64,000 nt of DNA. Origin: Acestrorhynchus altus. Its lineage: Eukaryota; Chordata; Actinopteri; Characiformes; Acestrorhynchidae. The translations under genes and the position numbers were made by a program. The notes under the pieces are model-generated. The model was not told the DNA's origin. It saw nothing but the letters and a program-made list of their open reading frames with translations, and made no database searches. This document shows positions 11,626-23,290 of the stretch, one piece after another (the first letter of the stretch is position 1; each line of letters opens with the position of its first letter). Location: NCBI GenBank assembly GCA_034509495.1, contig CM067503.1, forward strand, positions 1,594,437-1,658,436, in the 5' to 3' direction.

Positions 11626-11829
11626 AACGCTATAGTGACGTTTAAAGAGCTCTGCGGATTGTCTGCGGTCGCCAACCTGAAGCAGTGCATCCTGGCCCTC
11701 TCCTCTCGTCTCATTGGTGCAGACAACAACCCGGTCGTGCTGTTCAACCTAACGGACCAATACCCCGTCATGGAGGCCCAGGGGCTGCTGCCTGACGTCC
11801 TGAAGAAGGTGGCCACTGCGTATGAGACG
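11626..11829 (+). CDS. plcl2: PLCL2 exon 3
   Basis: 68 codons, phase 0 at both ends. The acceptor is GTGTCTTTCACAG|AACGCT and the donor GAGACG|GTGAGC. The translation runs NAIVTFKELCGLSAVANLKQ through NLTDQYPVMEAQGLLPDVLK to VATAYET. This is the conserved helical segment C-terminal to the C2 domain, equivalent to NAVVSFKELCGLSSVANL in mammalian PLCL2. It joins ENMQ at the end of exon 2. Reading on past the donor gives about 22 intron-derived codons before a stop and is not used. Confidence 0.95.
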
Positions 11830-11944
11830 GTGAGCGGATGTCGTGTGTTGTCAGTTACACTGAGAAAGGTTAAGAAGGTCATTTACCCTCAATAAAGTAT
11901 CTCCACACAGTATTTAATACCAGGAGTAAGAAAAATGACACACA

Positions 11945-12505
11945 CAATAACCTGGTATGACTGGATCAGACGCAGCAGTGCTGCTGGAGTGTTTAAACAC
12001 TGTGTCCACTCACTGTCCACTCTGAGACACTCCTACCGAGTGTCTCCACCTTGTAGATGTAAAGTCAGAGACAGAAGCTCATCTGTTTCTGCACAGTTTG
12101 TGTTGGTCGTCCTCTAGTCCTTCATCAGTGCTCACAGGACGCTGCCCACAGGACGCTGTCGGCTGGACATATCTGGTCGGTGGACTGTTCTCGGTCCAGC
12201 AGTGACACTGAGGGGTTTAAACACTCCAGCAGCACTGCTGTGTCTGATCCACTCGTACCAGCACAACACACACTAACACACCACCACCATGTCAGTGTGA
12301 CTGCAGTGCTGAGAATGACCCACCACCCACATCATATCTGCTCTGTGGTGGTCCTGTGGGGTCCTGATCAGTGAAGATCAGGGTGAAAGGAGGAGAATAA
12401 AGTCTGCAGAGAAACAGATGAACTACAGTCTGGCATTATAGAACCACAAAGAGCTCCTGTGTGAAACAATGAGGTGGTCATAATGTTATGCTTGATTGGT
12501 GTGCA
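11945..12505. mobile_element. Foldback repeat family A copy
   Basis: It lacks the left terminus but keeps the inner arm (GATCAGACGCAGCAGTGCTG), the central region (CCACTCTGAGACACTCCTAC, GTAAAGTCAGAGACAGAAGC, GTGTTGGTCGTCCTCTAGTC) and the full right arm ending GGTGGTCATAATGTTATGC. The right terminus is the complement of the left terminus seen at 6960, which establishes the terminal inverted repeat. Confidence 0.85.
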
Positions 12506-13319
12506 TGCTTTTCATTCAGCAGCGATGACTTGCTGAACCGATGCCTAGAACGTATAAAAAGTAGAACCTAATGCAAAGTCTGCTTGGGAATTAGAATTCG
12601 GAATATCCTACTCCAGTCCAGGAGAAGGGGACCGAGGCAGATCTCGGCATATCTAAGTGTTCTGTGTTTCAGATTCGGTTCTGATCCTGTGTTTGTGCTG
12701 CTGTGTCCCTGTGGCACCATAAACAGAGCATATTGTCAGCCTGCAGCAGTGAGGTGCTCTTTTAAACGTAACAAATACGTGGAAAAAACGTTGAAAATCC
12801 ATCCATCTGTCGTCTTAAATTCTGCTTCTTCCTGATCAGCGGTAACTACTCGGAATCATTGGGAACAAGGCAGGAAGCTTGACATATCCGCACGTCCATT
12901 GTTTGCCTTTCCTCCAGCCTTGGACATGTTTCATATGAGTGTGTATCTGATATAAATAGTTATTAACAGCTTCAGAAAGTGTCCACTTCTCAAAGGTGAC
13001 GCGGTGTCACTGCAGCACTTTGGTAAATAAGTGGTTGGGTTTCATTCCGGTGTTTTATTCATTGTATTATACGGTTGATGGGACAACAACATTCACCATT
13101 TGTGTTGGACACAGATGGACATTGACCCCTGTCCTTAACTTTTAGAGATCCGCACTTTGCGGGCAGTTGCCTGCTGTGTATTAGGCTTCATATTTCAGGA
13201 GGAGAGTAACCTACAGACATGATACACACATCATATGTAACTACAGACTTAATCTATGTAATTATGGTCTCGTCATTGTGTGATGAGTTATCAGTCAGTA
13301 ATTCAGTTCAGAAAACAGC

Positions 13320-13680
13320 AAAAATCCCAGTTTAAAGGCCAAAGGAGTTTCCAGTGCATGTTTACTGCTCTGTCCACGTGAACATGATCAACCTGCATAC
13401 AGACTCTGACTGATCAGAGAGAGGGGCGGGGCTAATGATCAACCTGCATACAGACTCTGGCTGATCAGAGAGAGGGGGCGGGGCTGATGATCAACCTGCA
13501 TACAGACTCTGGCTGATCAGAGAGAGGGGGCGGGGCTGATGATCAACCTGCATACAGACTCTGACTGATCAGAGACAGGGGGCGGGGCTGATGATCTACC
13601 TGCATACAGACTCTGACTGATCAGAGAGAGGGGGCGGGGCTGATAATGTCACTGACCCATTATATTTGGACCACTGTCAA
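13320..13680 (+). mobile_element. Dispersed element C with 52-bp GC-box minisatellite, 5 units
   Basis: The flank CAGTTTAAAGGCCAAAGGAG ... CCAGTGCATGTTTACTGCTC leads into units whose ACCTGCATACAGACTCTG recurs at 13391, 13442, 13494, 13546 and 13598 (51, 52, 52, 52 bp). Each unit carries GATCAGAGAGAGGGGGCGGG, hence a GGGGCGGGGC GC box, and ends CTGATGATCA. The far flank is AATGTCACTGACCCA. The same flanks and units recur elsewhere, often inverted, so the array travels as part of a mobile or duplicated element. Confidence 0.88.
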
Positions 13681-15314
13681 GTATTCTGAAGTGTCATTAT
13701 AAATATCCTTGTCAATCTAATCATTATGAAGATAAATTTGATCTCCTCGCATGTCTCCTCTAAATGCTTTTCTAATGTTGTGGTGATGTTAGTAATGTTT
13801 TGATCTAGGGTTCTAAAGGTTAACCTGTCTGTATGGTGATCACACACATTGATACAGTGAGCACATGTGTCCACTGTTAGGACAGGGATTAAGGTCTTTG
13901 CTCAATGACCCAATGCTGGCAGCCTGGTGAACCTGGGTATCAGGCCCACACCCTGTCATCAACACCATCAACTGTCAACGACCCAGTTCCACAAGGTTCT
14001 AGATTATTATCAGCCAAAACTATCTGCCAATACTCAGTGTTTATTCAAACTGGGGGGCAAAAAAAGTGGGGTCGTTCTGTTTTATCAGTACAGAGAAACA
14101 TAGCTGTTCTAAAGTTATACTTGGTGCGAAATGAAGTTGTGCTTTTCAGCAACGTTTGCACCGGTCTGTACACAGAGCATCACAGACGAGAAGAAAGACG
14201 GAAGAGGGTAGAGGAAAGACCTGCTGGAGGAACCGTGTAGGTTTGATGGTCTTACACAGGAGAAGAGATGTGTTTCAAGGTCTAGATTTTAACCTGGAGG
14301 GAGCGTTGGGCTGTTGGACCAGTCGGGGAAGAGAGTTCCAGTGTTGAGGAGCGAATCTAGGAAACACTCAATGGCCAGATCCTTGAGGTTTGGGTGGAGG
14401 TGTGGTGAGAAACCCAGCTGAAGAAGAACTGAGAGCCTGAGTGGTTTTGTTGGGCAGATCAGACGGGTAAGATGGTCCAGGCTAAGAGCTTTGGTCGTAA
14501 GCAGGAGAATTTTAAATGCAGTGTGGTCATTCGCCCGAAGGTCAGTGGAGATGTTGAACAGGTGTAATGTGGTGATGTGAGCAGGTGTGGACCTTCTGAA
14601 GCTTGTTAATGGAAGAAGAGCGAAAGCCTGCTGGTGGAGAGTTACAGATGGTTCAAACATCTGGAGATGAAGGCATGAATAAGAGTTTCTGCTGCAGATT
14701 GAGAGAGGGGTGGTCTAAGGAACGAAGATGAAGATGGTTATGCTTCAGCCGCTTCATATTATCTGGTAAGCAGGTTTCCAAAGGTTCAGACGTTATCCAG
14801 AGATGCCCACGGCACACGTGTAAGGTACTGCTGGAGTTTCCCTGATATGTTCAGATATGTTCTCAATACAGGAGGTAATCTTTGTGGTCTAGGCCAGGGT
14901 TTCTCCGCCTGTGGGCTGGGGACCACCAGTGGGCTGCAAAGCACTCTTTACTGGTGCATATTGAGCTGCTAATGGTCCTTTAAATCATAAGTAAAAATCA
15001 AGAGAACAATCATGTTCAAACTATAAACATTATAAGCATCAACCTCAGAACTCAAGGCTAATAATGATGTTTTATTCACCATAAAATTATAAAGCATTTA
15101 AGGGAGACAAACACACAAAGCAGATACTGTTATGTCCAGGAGATCGTAGACTAGGTGTAGAAATGTAGATACTATAAGTTTTGATCTTTATTTGGTAAAT
15201 AAGGACTTAAAAAACACTTTACAACTCAGAAATCCTGTTGGTAGTTGATGTTTTTGCATTTTGAGCTGAACAATAAAGAATTTTAGAAATGTTCCAAAAT
15301 TGGAAATTTGTAAT

Positions 15315-15775
15315 AAAAGCAGAGTCTGTATGCAGGTTGATCATCAGCCCCGCCCCCTCTCTCTGATCAGTCAGAGTCTGTATGCAGGTTGATCATCAGC
15401 CCCGCCCCCTCTCTCTGATCAGTCAGAGTCTGTATGCAGGTTGAGCATCAGCCCCGCCCCCTCTCTCTGATCAGTCAGAGTCTGTATGCAGGTTGATCAT
15501 TAGCCCCGCCCCCTCTCTCTGATCAGTCAGAGTCTGTATGCAGGTTGATCATCAGCCCCGCCCCCTCTCTCTGATCAGTCAGAGTCTGTGTGCAGGTTGA
15601 GCATCAGCCCCGCCCCCTCTCTCTGATCAGTCAGAGTCTGTATGCAGGTTGAGCATCAGCCCCGCCCCCTCTCTCTGATCAGTCAGAGTCTGTATGCAGG
15701 TTGATCATGTTCATGTGGACAGAGCAGTAAATATGCACTGGAATCTCCTTTGGTATTTAAACTGGGATTTAATTC
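15315..15775 (-). mobile_element. Dispersed element C, 8 exact 52-bp units, inverted
   Basis: The AGAGTCTGTATGCAGG block recurs at 15321, 15373, 15425, 15477, 15529, 15581, 15633 and 15685, every step exactly 52 bp. The units are the reverse complement of those at 13.4 kb. The right flank (CATGTGGACAGAGCAGTAAA, then CACTGGAATCTCCTTTGG) is the complement of the left flank there. It is the longest and most homogeneous array in the window. Confidence 0.9.
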
Positions 15776-16369
15776 AGTTGTAAGCGAGTGAATTTCAGTT
15801 GTTTTCTGAGCTGAATTACTGACTGATTCATCACACATTGATGAGACCTTGGTTAGGTAGCGAGTAAGTCTTGTAGTTTGTTATGATATGTGTTTTATGT
15901 CTATATGAAGCCTAGAAAACTGCCCTCCGAGTGCAGATCTAAGGTTCTAAGACTTATAATAATAGTTCTAAGAATTATAATAACAGAATGAATGCCAGGC
16001 AAATGAAATGTTATCAGTTTGAGACAACGAAGCCGAAGACATGTGGAGACGTTTCTTACAGAGAAAGAAAACAAAAAACCCAAATCATCTGCAAGCACAA
16101 CTCCGACTACATCAGATCTGACCTGATAAATAAAAAACTATTTTGCTTAAACAGCTGAGTTTTGTTTTCTCGTGGACCGTTATGCTTTCCAGTTATAAAC
16201 AGGTGAGTCGTGAGGTGGAAAGGTTGGGAACCACTGAGTCAGGCACTGTCGTTCACACATGCAGTTCCTCTGGGTAACATCCAGAAGTTCTAGGAAGTCA
16301 CGCATGTGTGAAAGGGGCCTACGCGAGAATCCAGTTTGAAAGCAAATGCCTGATATGTCAAAGGGAAGC

Positions 16370-16640
16370 ATTTAGACAATGAACATAAGAGGTCCAAGGA
16401 CTGAGCCTTGTGGACCCCTTGAATAACAACGGTAGGAAGAAAGGGTCAGGGGTCAGGGTGCAGGTCAGGGTTCAGCTCATGCAGCCTTGACAGGAGAATG
16501 GAATGACTCACCGTGTCAAAGGCTGCAATTACGTCCCGCAGTTAAAGGATGCTAAGAGCGGACATCTGCGGACACGAGGACATTAGTGACCGTAATTGCA
16601 GCCGTTTCAGTGCCGTGAAAGGGATGGAATCTGCATTGGA
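16370..16640 (-). pseudogene. LINE reverse transcriptase remnant with PQGSVLGPL motif
   Basis: The complement of 16381-16413 reads PQGSVLGPLMF, the hallmark RT motif of L2/CR1-type non-LTR retrotransposons. Upstream on that strand the complement of 16501-16526 reads AAFDTVSHS, the motif A region. The two are about 29 codons apart rather than the usual 50-60, so an internal deletion is likely. No continuous frame joins them. The element is dead and lies opposite in orientation to the LINE scrap at 17.1 kb. Confidence 0.72.
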
Positions 16641-16671
16641 AAGGTTTGCAGAGATTGGGAGTTGACTAGCA

Positions 16672-16755
16672 ACACTTCATTCATTGGTCCCTATAGAGAC
16701 ATACAGCCAATAGAATAGGACTCTCTGGAGCAGATGAACACTTGAACCTAGAGGG
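16672..16755. mobile_element. Tc1-type MITE family B, fragment
   Basis: It carries CAATAGAATAGGACTCTCTG and GAGCAGATGAACACTTGAAC, matching the interior of the nearly complete copy at 50.1-50.6 kb. Confidence 0.6.
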
Positions 16756-17094
16756 CTGTTCTGACCATTTCCTCGGTTTCTTGAAGAAAGCACACTTTGT
16801 TGAGAGGAATCATTGGTTAACTTTGCAAAATATAGGATGAATTCATGGGTCGTAAGAAACGGGCCGGTGTGGCTGCAGGTTTCCGTTCCAGCCAAAAGGA
16901 AGCTCATGCAGTCAGTTGTCTGAAGACTGATTAACTGGATGAAGTGTTGGTGCTGGTTGTTTAGAATGAAAACCTGCTACATCAGCACGTTTCTGACCCG
17001 GTTTGGTGTCATATTCCTTTTGCCCTTTCAACCATCTGAACAAGTGAAACATCACGTGCAACAAAAACAGCATTAAAGACTTGTTCATGCAGAT

Positions 17095-17575
17095 TTCCAG
17101 CCTTTCTGTCTGGAGAGGTTCTCAGGTGCTTGTTCAGAGACTCATCTTTCCAAGAGTGGACTACATACTGCATCTCCCTTCAGGCTGGCCTTCCTACGCA
17201 ACCCATCAGTCCCTTCAACTGATCCAGAATGTGGTGGCAAGGCTTGTCTTTAATGTTCCCAAATCTAACTCCTCTGCTGTGTTCCTTTTACTGGCTTCCT
17301 GTAGCTGAACATCAGATCCAGAACACAGACGCTGGCCTACAAAGCCCAAACTGGACCAGCCCCTTTGTACCTGATGTCATATGGTCCAAACCCGATCTGT
17401 ACCAATAGTAGCGAGTGCAACTTGACTTGCCCCTTGTCCCTTAAGGTGCATGGAAGGCAAGCATCCAGACTCTTTTCTGCCCTGGCACCAAAGTGGTGGA
17501 CTGAACTTCCCTGAAGCTGTCTTCAGATTGAAGCTGCCTGAAGTCCATCTCTTCAGCATTTCACATGTTGAGCAC
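17095..17575 (+). pseudogene. L2-like LINE, 3' end of reverse transcriptase
   Basis: The forward frame contains VDYILHLPSGWPSYATHQSL, then QLIQNVVARLVFNVPKSNSS. This corresponds to the DYCNSLLAGLP...LQLIQNAAARLV conserved block near the C-terminus of L2/CR1 reverse transcriptases. Downstream, in broken frames, remain LASCS, then a piece around 17460-17520 equivalent to SRLFxxLAPxWWxELP. Frameshifts and stops break it, so it is a relic. Confidence 0.72.
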
Positions 17576-17614
17576 TGAGTATCGAGGTCTCCTTTCTGAC
17601 CTTTGGCAGCACCT

Positions 17615-17830
17615 AATATAGAAGTATCTCTGGAGTCTGTAAATGGAAATGTTTTAAAACGTGTGTCACTGAATGCAATCAAATCCTCTTCATTGAGTAG
17701 AAAGTGTAGAGTAGAGACAAAGGATAAACTCTTTGTTGATTTCAGAAGGAACGGTGAAAGAGCAGCTGTCCCAATGCTTCTCTCCATGAAGTGTGTAGGT
17801 TGACGTAGCTCTGTATAAGGGATCTCTGTA
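17615..17830. mobile_element. Tc1-type MITE family B, fragment
   Basis: It shares CACTGAATGCAATCAAATCC, the AGTAGAAAGT stretch and GATTTCAGAAGGAACGGTGA followed by TGTCCCAATGCTTCT with the fuller copies. Both termini are degraded. Confidence 0.6.
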
Positions 17831-18399
17831 GGCATCACGAACAGCAGCACTCAACTCAACATTTTCAACTGGATTTCAACTTTTTGGGGTTAAATCCCAT
17901 CAATAATGCACAGAACCTGATTATAGAACACACGAGAGCAGCATTTAATACTAGGAACTGCCTGACTAGAGGGGTTTCATTCAGACAGTGATCAAATGCA
18001 AGTACAGTCTGATAATGGGAACACAAAGTGCTGTTCTGCGTAGCGAATTAATGGAACCGATGGTTACGCAATTGATTGAATATATATGATGTAACATCTG
18101 AGCACTGATCACGCCACTATTGATTGCCTGTGTGAAAATGTTCCTAGTTCTGGAACCCGTTGTCTGTTACTGCAGCAAAATCTAGAATAGTTGCCATCAA
18201 TGCTGCCAAACTGGATGGTATTTGCATAATTCTGCCCCGAGTAGGTACAGCTTTAAAAGGATGGTGCTCACTGATGATACCTTAAAAGGGCATAAACCAC
18301 AGCTGCGAACATTATTCAGGTTCTGTACATTCTGTGAAGCATTAATTCATGAATAACTGGCCAGACGACTGGGTAGAACCAGGCCGAAGCACCAGGGCT

Positions 18400-18930
18400 T
18401 GTTGGGAGTTTCCAGTGAGCAGTGGTTTCCAGTAAGTAACCTACCAACGGCGACTTGTAATGTCATGGAAGTTCTCAGTGATGGTTATATGAGGAGTGTC
18501 TCAAGACAGTGTAGCACCCCCTGCTGGCTGGTCCGATTACCCATGCAAACTCCTGTCCACCATGTACAAGACAATGGACTACAGTGGTCTTGGCTAAAGA
18601 AGCATTGGATTTGGACCTTGAGGAACAATAGAAGGTCACGTGGTCAGTTTTCTTTAACATCAAATGGACAGCCAAGGATGTGTGGAGGGATTATGATGCT
18701 CTAGGCAAAGTTCTGCTTGGAAATCTTGAGTCTGAGCATTCAAGATCTTTCCCTGGGGTCCCAAGTTCCCCAGAGCTCAAGCTTTTGGGGTACATGCTGG
18801 AACAAGACGTCTAGTCCACACCTGACGCCAGGACTTAAAGGATTTTTCGGAATGTCTTGGTGCCACCTTCACAGGTCTGATGGGCTCCATGCTTTGGCAG
18901 GCAGTAGGTGCAGGTGGTTATAATGTTTTG
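18400..18930. repeat. Degraded interspersed repeat
   Basis: The right end (CAGGTCTGATGGGCTCCATG, then GCAGGTGGTTATAATGTTTTG) resembles the terminus of a very common teleost DNA transposon that ends in a 'gtcataatgttatg' inverted repeat. The left part (about 18400-18710) has a broken 101-codon frame with no recognisable domain. It is probably one old transposon remnant. Confidence 0.45.
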
Positions 18931-20019
18931 TTATATGGTTTGTGTGTGGCTACACAGATGAGCCAAAACACTGTGAGATGTTTGAGATTTCATTCGAAGC
19001 AGATGTTTTCCAGACTTTTCGATGACATTACAGAGATATGGTAGCACTTAGTGCAGAGCCGAAAGCAGACTTCGGAGAGCCATGGACTGTGAATACCATT
19101 AGCATAATTTTGAATGTCAATTACGTATTGCATTTATGATCGCCTCTTTTTCGGAGACGTAGGTCGCTCACAGCGTGCCCAGTGCCGGGGTCTACATTAG
19201 TGAATATTAAGGCATGAGATGTTGCACAGGGTTTACAAATGCATTCCGGTTTCAGGCTGGTGAAAGGAACAGTTAGTCTTGTTTGAGTATTTCACGAAAA
19301 CAGAAAAGACAAACAAGAAAACAGTGGAAAAACAAGCTTGTCTGCAAGGGGTGGGGGGTCCAAATTGAGGCATATTCAGGGTGTAGATTTTCAGAGGGAT
19401 TTGGTGTGGAATGTAAACTAGGGATAAATCAGGATCCACAGGTGGGAATAATACATGTATGTGGTCTTCAGTTATTTGAATAATGCATGATCACAGAGTG
19501 TGAAGCTAAACTGGTGAAGAGCCGGAGGATAGATATTGTTTTGCATTTTTCTTGCATATGCAATAAGGCTTAGTGGTCCCAAAGCTGCTCCTGGATTATC
19601 CAGATAAAGTAGATGGAGAAGCACTTCCAGTCAACATTCCCAGCCACATGCTGCTCTCTGCCATTGACAACAAGCCTGTTGAACCCCTGAGTAATGTTAT
19701 ATTAGCCTGTCGTTACAGAAACGTCCTGTAGCTCAGCCAGTGAATGTGTGAAAACACACTGAACTTTGAGTTGAAGTGCCTGGATATTCGCCTTCCAGCG
19801 TCAGAATTGTTCCCAGCGGTGGGCAGTGGGATGAGAAGGGCCTGGACCCTGCACCACTGCTGGTGGTGACGCACGATTTATAGAAGCCTAAATAAGATCC
19901 GAGTATATTTATATTTTATAAAACCGTATACACCAATCAGCCATAACCGATAAATGATTTATGGCCAGAACTTAACAGAAAGAAGCTGAATACGCAATAC
20001 TGAACCTGTTTTTTTGGCA

Positions 20020-20348
20020 GGTTTTTTTTTTTTATTAATTATACAAATTTTCCCCCAATTTGGAGGTGCCGACCCCCTCTCACTCTCCTCCTGTCACTCA
20101 GGATGCTTCCCTGTCACAAACTCACTTCTCATCCAAAAGCACTGGGTCCGATACAGTAGCTGACAGACGCCTGTGCCGTCTGTTAGATTTACACCGACTG
20201 TGTTGTGGGTAGAGGGCACCATCTAGAGAGAGCATGGCCGATTTCACTCTCTCAAACTCCGATTGCTGATGGCAAGCAGCATGACCTGGGATTTGAACCT
20301 GCGATCCTCAGATGGTGTGGTGTGCCTTAGACCACTGAGCCACTACAG
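20020..20348 (-). mobile_element. tRNA-derived SINE with A-rich tail
   Basis: On the reverse strand it begins with GTGGCTCAGTGGTCTAAGG (A box) and GCAGGTTCAAATCCCAGG (B box), then a body, and ends at a poly(A) tract seen here as the T-run at about 20023-20038. An A-rich tail at the end away from the promoter boxes supports retrotransposed insertion. It differs in sequence from the SINEs at 10.8 and 28.5 kb. Confidence 0.8.
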
Positions 20349-20514
20349 GTTTTCATTGAATTTGCCAAAATGTTACACATTTGCTGCATTTACAAAGTGT
20401 ATCTCATGCCACACCGGTCGCGATTTAGTCACATGTCAAAAACATCTTTTCACCGTCACATGCTTTTTTGCCATTTTTCGATAAATATTTTGTGCTTCAC
20501 TGATTAGAACAAGC

Positions 20515-20655
20515 TAATCTAGTAGAAAGTCCTCCCTGGACAGTAGAGACAGTTACTCCAAATACAGCAGGATGAACCCTTACGAATGCCCTTGATTTTG
20601 GCAGAAAGCGTAAATGAGGAGGTGTCCCAAAACTTTTGTCCTTTTGTCCATATTT
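20515..20655. mobile_element. Tc1-type MITE family B, fragment
   Basis: It contains TCTAGTAGAAAGTCCTCCC, TGGACAGTAGAGACAGTTAC and the terminal AGGTGTCCCAAAACTTTTGTC, the right half of the family. Confidence 0.65.
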
Positions 20656-21424
20656 GATCTTAAAGAGCGATGCTGATACAGGTGTTGATGTGATTGTCTG
20701 TGTACCGCAGGCTTACGGTTGTTAAAGTGTCAGCCGCAGGCAGCAGCACATTCAGTACATCGCTTCACTAAACACTCCTTGCCTCCAAAGACAGCGATGC
20801 AAGACACACACGTGACGTTCCCTGGAGGCCAGGCCGTGCCTTTTTTCTGTTTACCAACCTCAGAGCCACGATGATGTCGCCAGCTCCTCCTGCTCCTCCA
20901 AGTGGTCCACACTATAAATACCCCCCACTCCCCACACACACTGCTGGGCCTGCCACCGAAGCTGTAATTTCTCCAGTCATTAGGAGTCTAATCACAGTAG
21001 GCATGTCAGCCTGGAGACTGCCGCTGCAGCTGTGGAATGTGACTAAGGGCCACTTGCACCGTCCCGCCCATCACTTCCTTCTGCCTCGCAGTCCGACTGT
21101 GGGAACCTGCAGTTCTGCAGAGTCTGCTCCCACTGTGAACTCTACTTCATACCCACTTCCCCAACTCGTCTTGTAGATATGCAGCAGGGGGGACAATAGT
21201 CCTGAAGTCCCGACCTTCACAGTGCAGATCTTTTAGGGTTGTACATAGCAAAGCAGTGGGATAAGATTGTCCACGTTTTCGAGATATCGTCACCGTTCCG
21301 ACTCCACATTGTTGGGTCTGATTGCATGACTCAGACTAGAATACAGCCTTGCAATCCGGCTTTCAGTTTCTGTGTCGCGGTGGATGTTTGATTTTTTTTC
21401 CAATAGAAATGAACGGGGGTCAAA

Positions 21425-22160
21425 ATTTGTGCACCTTGATACCACAACAACCATTTGACAACACCTGATCCTGAATCACCATCCCAACCATATGGCACGC
21501 CATAGTAACTGCCTAGCAACCACCTGAAAAATGATCTTCTTCTAGCAAGCACATGGGACATCATAGCAACACCGTAGCAACCACTTGGCATACCATAGTA
21601 ACCACCTATCAACACCATAGCATCAATTTATCCAAAGTTTTCACTTGGGTTTTCATAGTAACCATCTATCAATCCCATATCAACAGTCTTGCAACAGATT
21701 ATCAACACCATAGCAACCACCCAGAATTCTATTGTAACCACCTATCGATTCCATAACAACTAACTAGCAACTCCATAGCAACCACCTGGGACACCATATT
21801 AACCACCTATCAACACCATATCAACAAATTAGCAACACCACAGTGTATCCACCATTCAACACCATAGCAAACTATAGCAACCACCTACAATACCATAGTA
21901 ACCACACATCAACACCTTAGCAACAAATTAGCAACAACATTGTAACCACCTAGGATACCATATTAACTACCATTCAACACCATTGCATCTAGCAACATAT
22001 TAACACCATAGTTACTAGATAGCAGGACCATAGCAACCTCTTGGCAACCACTTTGTAACACCAGAGCAACAATCTGGGATACCATAGCAGCTTCCTAGCA
22101 CAACCCCAGAAACCCCTGGGATACCAGAGCAACCACCTATCAACAACCCAGCATTTTTAA
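21425..22160. repeat. Degenerate ACCATAGCAACCACC tandem repeat
   Basis: Over about 730 bp the phrases CACCATAGCAACCACCTA, TATCAACACCATA and TAGCAACA alternate with an irregular period near 20-40 bp and many point changes. I have met this simple-repeat phrase in other fish sequence. No gene is present; short open frames in it are fortuitous. Confidence 0.85.
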
Positions 22161-22669
22161 GAAATAATAATTTAGTAAAACATAACATAATAAAAATAGT
22201 ATATAATACATTTAATTATTAATAATCATGTAAATAAGAAAATAAAATCAGATGCATGTTTCCTGTGCGATAAATCCCTGATGTATCAAATATGATACAA
22301 AGTAAAAGTCATATGTAAGCAGCTTTTTAAAGGTGCGGTGAAGGCTCCAGTTTAAAGAATTCAAATAGAATTTGATGGTGTTAAAGGTGATGCAGCAGAA
22401 GTTTTGAAGGTTTAAAGTTTGGATATGTCAGAGATGATGTTACAATGAACATTAAACTACAGTTCATTTTGCTTTAGCCAGTGCTTCCCAGTAATAGCTC
22501 TCTAATGGGTGCTCCAGAGACCAGGTTGTACTTTCCATAGTGAAGGAGATGGAAGGTCAATGGAAGGTTCATGTGGTCAAAATCAAAAAGCATTTTATTC
22601 TCACTTGTATGGGGAAAGATATCAGTCTGAACTGCACAAAGCTGCAGAAGAGCCTGAACCTACAGCAGA

Positions 22670-22840
22670 AAATATAGTAAGAGGACAAAAGTATTGGGAC
22701 GCCTGCTCGTTCACAGTTTCTTCTGAAATCCAGTGTTTTACACAGTTTAACTCTCTACTGTCCAGGTGTGGAGATACTGTGAAGGTCAGGATATTGAATT
22801 ACTACCACCCCAACCTATCCCCAACTCACCACTCACCATA
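22670..22840. mobile_element. Tc1-type MITE family B, left-end copy
   Basis: It begins GGACAAAAGTATTGGGACGC and TTCACAGTTTCTTCTGAAAT, the family's terminal repeat, and runs to the ACCACCCCAACCTATCCCC segment. Compare 63092-63310. Confidence 0.75.
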
Positions 22841-22869
22841 AAGGAACTATAATCACTATACGTAATGGT

Positions 22870-23290
22870 ATCACTATTATCCCTTCTCAGGACTTTTATT
22901 CTGAAATTTGTACACCGAGCAAAGAAAGAGAGCAAACGGCCCCTTCTTTCTCATTTTCCTCTGTAACCCAATATCTGGGTCAGTGATGTCATTAACCCCG
23001 CCCCCTCTCTCTGATCATTCAGTCTGTATGCAGGTTGAGCATCAGCCCCGCCCCCTCCCTCTGATCAGTCAGAGTCTGTATGCAGGTTGAGCATCAGCCC
23101 CGCCCCCTCTCTCAGATCAGTCAGAGTCTGCATGCAGGTTGATCATCAGCGCCGCCCCCTCTCTCTGATCAGTCAGAGTCTGTATGCAGGTTGATCATCA
23201 GCGCCGCCCCCTCTCTCTGATCAGTCAGAGTCTGCATGCAGGTTGAGCGTCAGTCCCGCCCCCTCTCTCTGATCAGTCAGAATCAGTTTT
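22870..23290 (-). mobile_element. Dispersed element C, about 6 units with second flank
   Basis: The left flank CTTCTCAGGACTTTTATTCT ... AATATCTGGGTCAGTGATGTC is shared with the array at 37.7 kb and marks the other end of the element. GC-box units follow; AGAGTCTG recurs at 23071, 23123, 23175 and 23227, with a diverged AGAATC at 23279, all 52 bp apart. Two units have GCGCCGCCCCC instead of GCCCCGCCCCC. Confidence 0.87.

Noticed and set aside
13386..15715. Regular 52-bp repeats as a CRISPR-like array
   Set aside because: The whole 52 bp is conserved from unit to unit with no variable spacers, and the host is a vertebrate.
18513..18527. Another CTCF-like word, AGCACCCCCTGCTGG (14/15), in intron 3
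   Set aside because: It lies in a degraded transposon and stands alone, so I did not list it as a site.
22870..23290. CpG-island promoter at the GC-box clusters
   Set aside because: The GC boxes come from a dispersed minisatellite and the flanks are AT-rich; no first exon is near.
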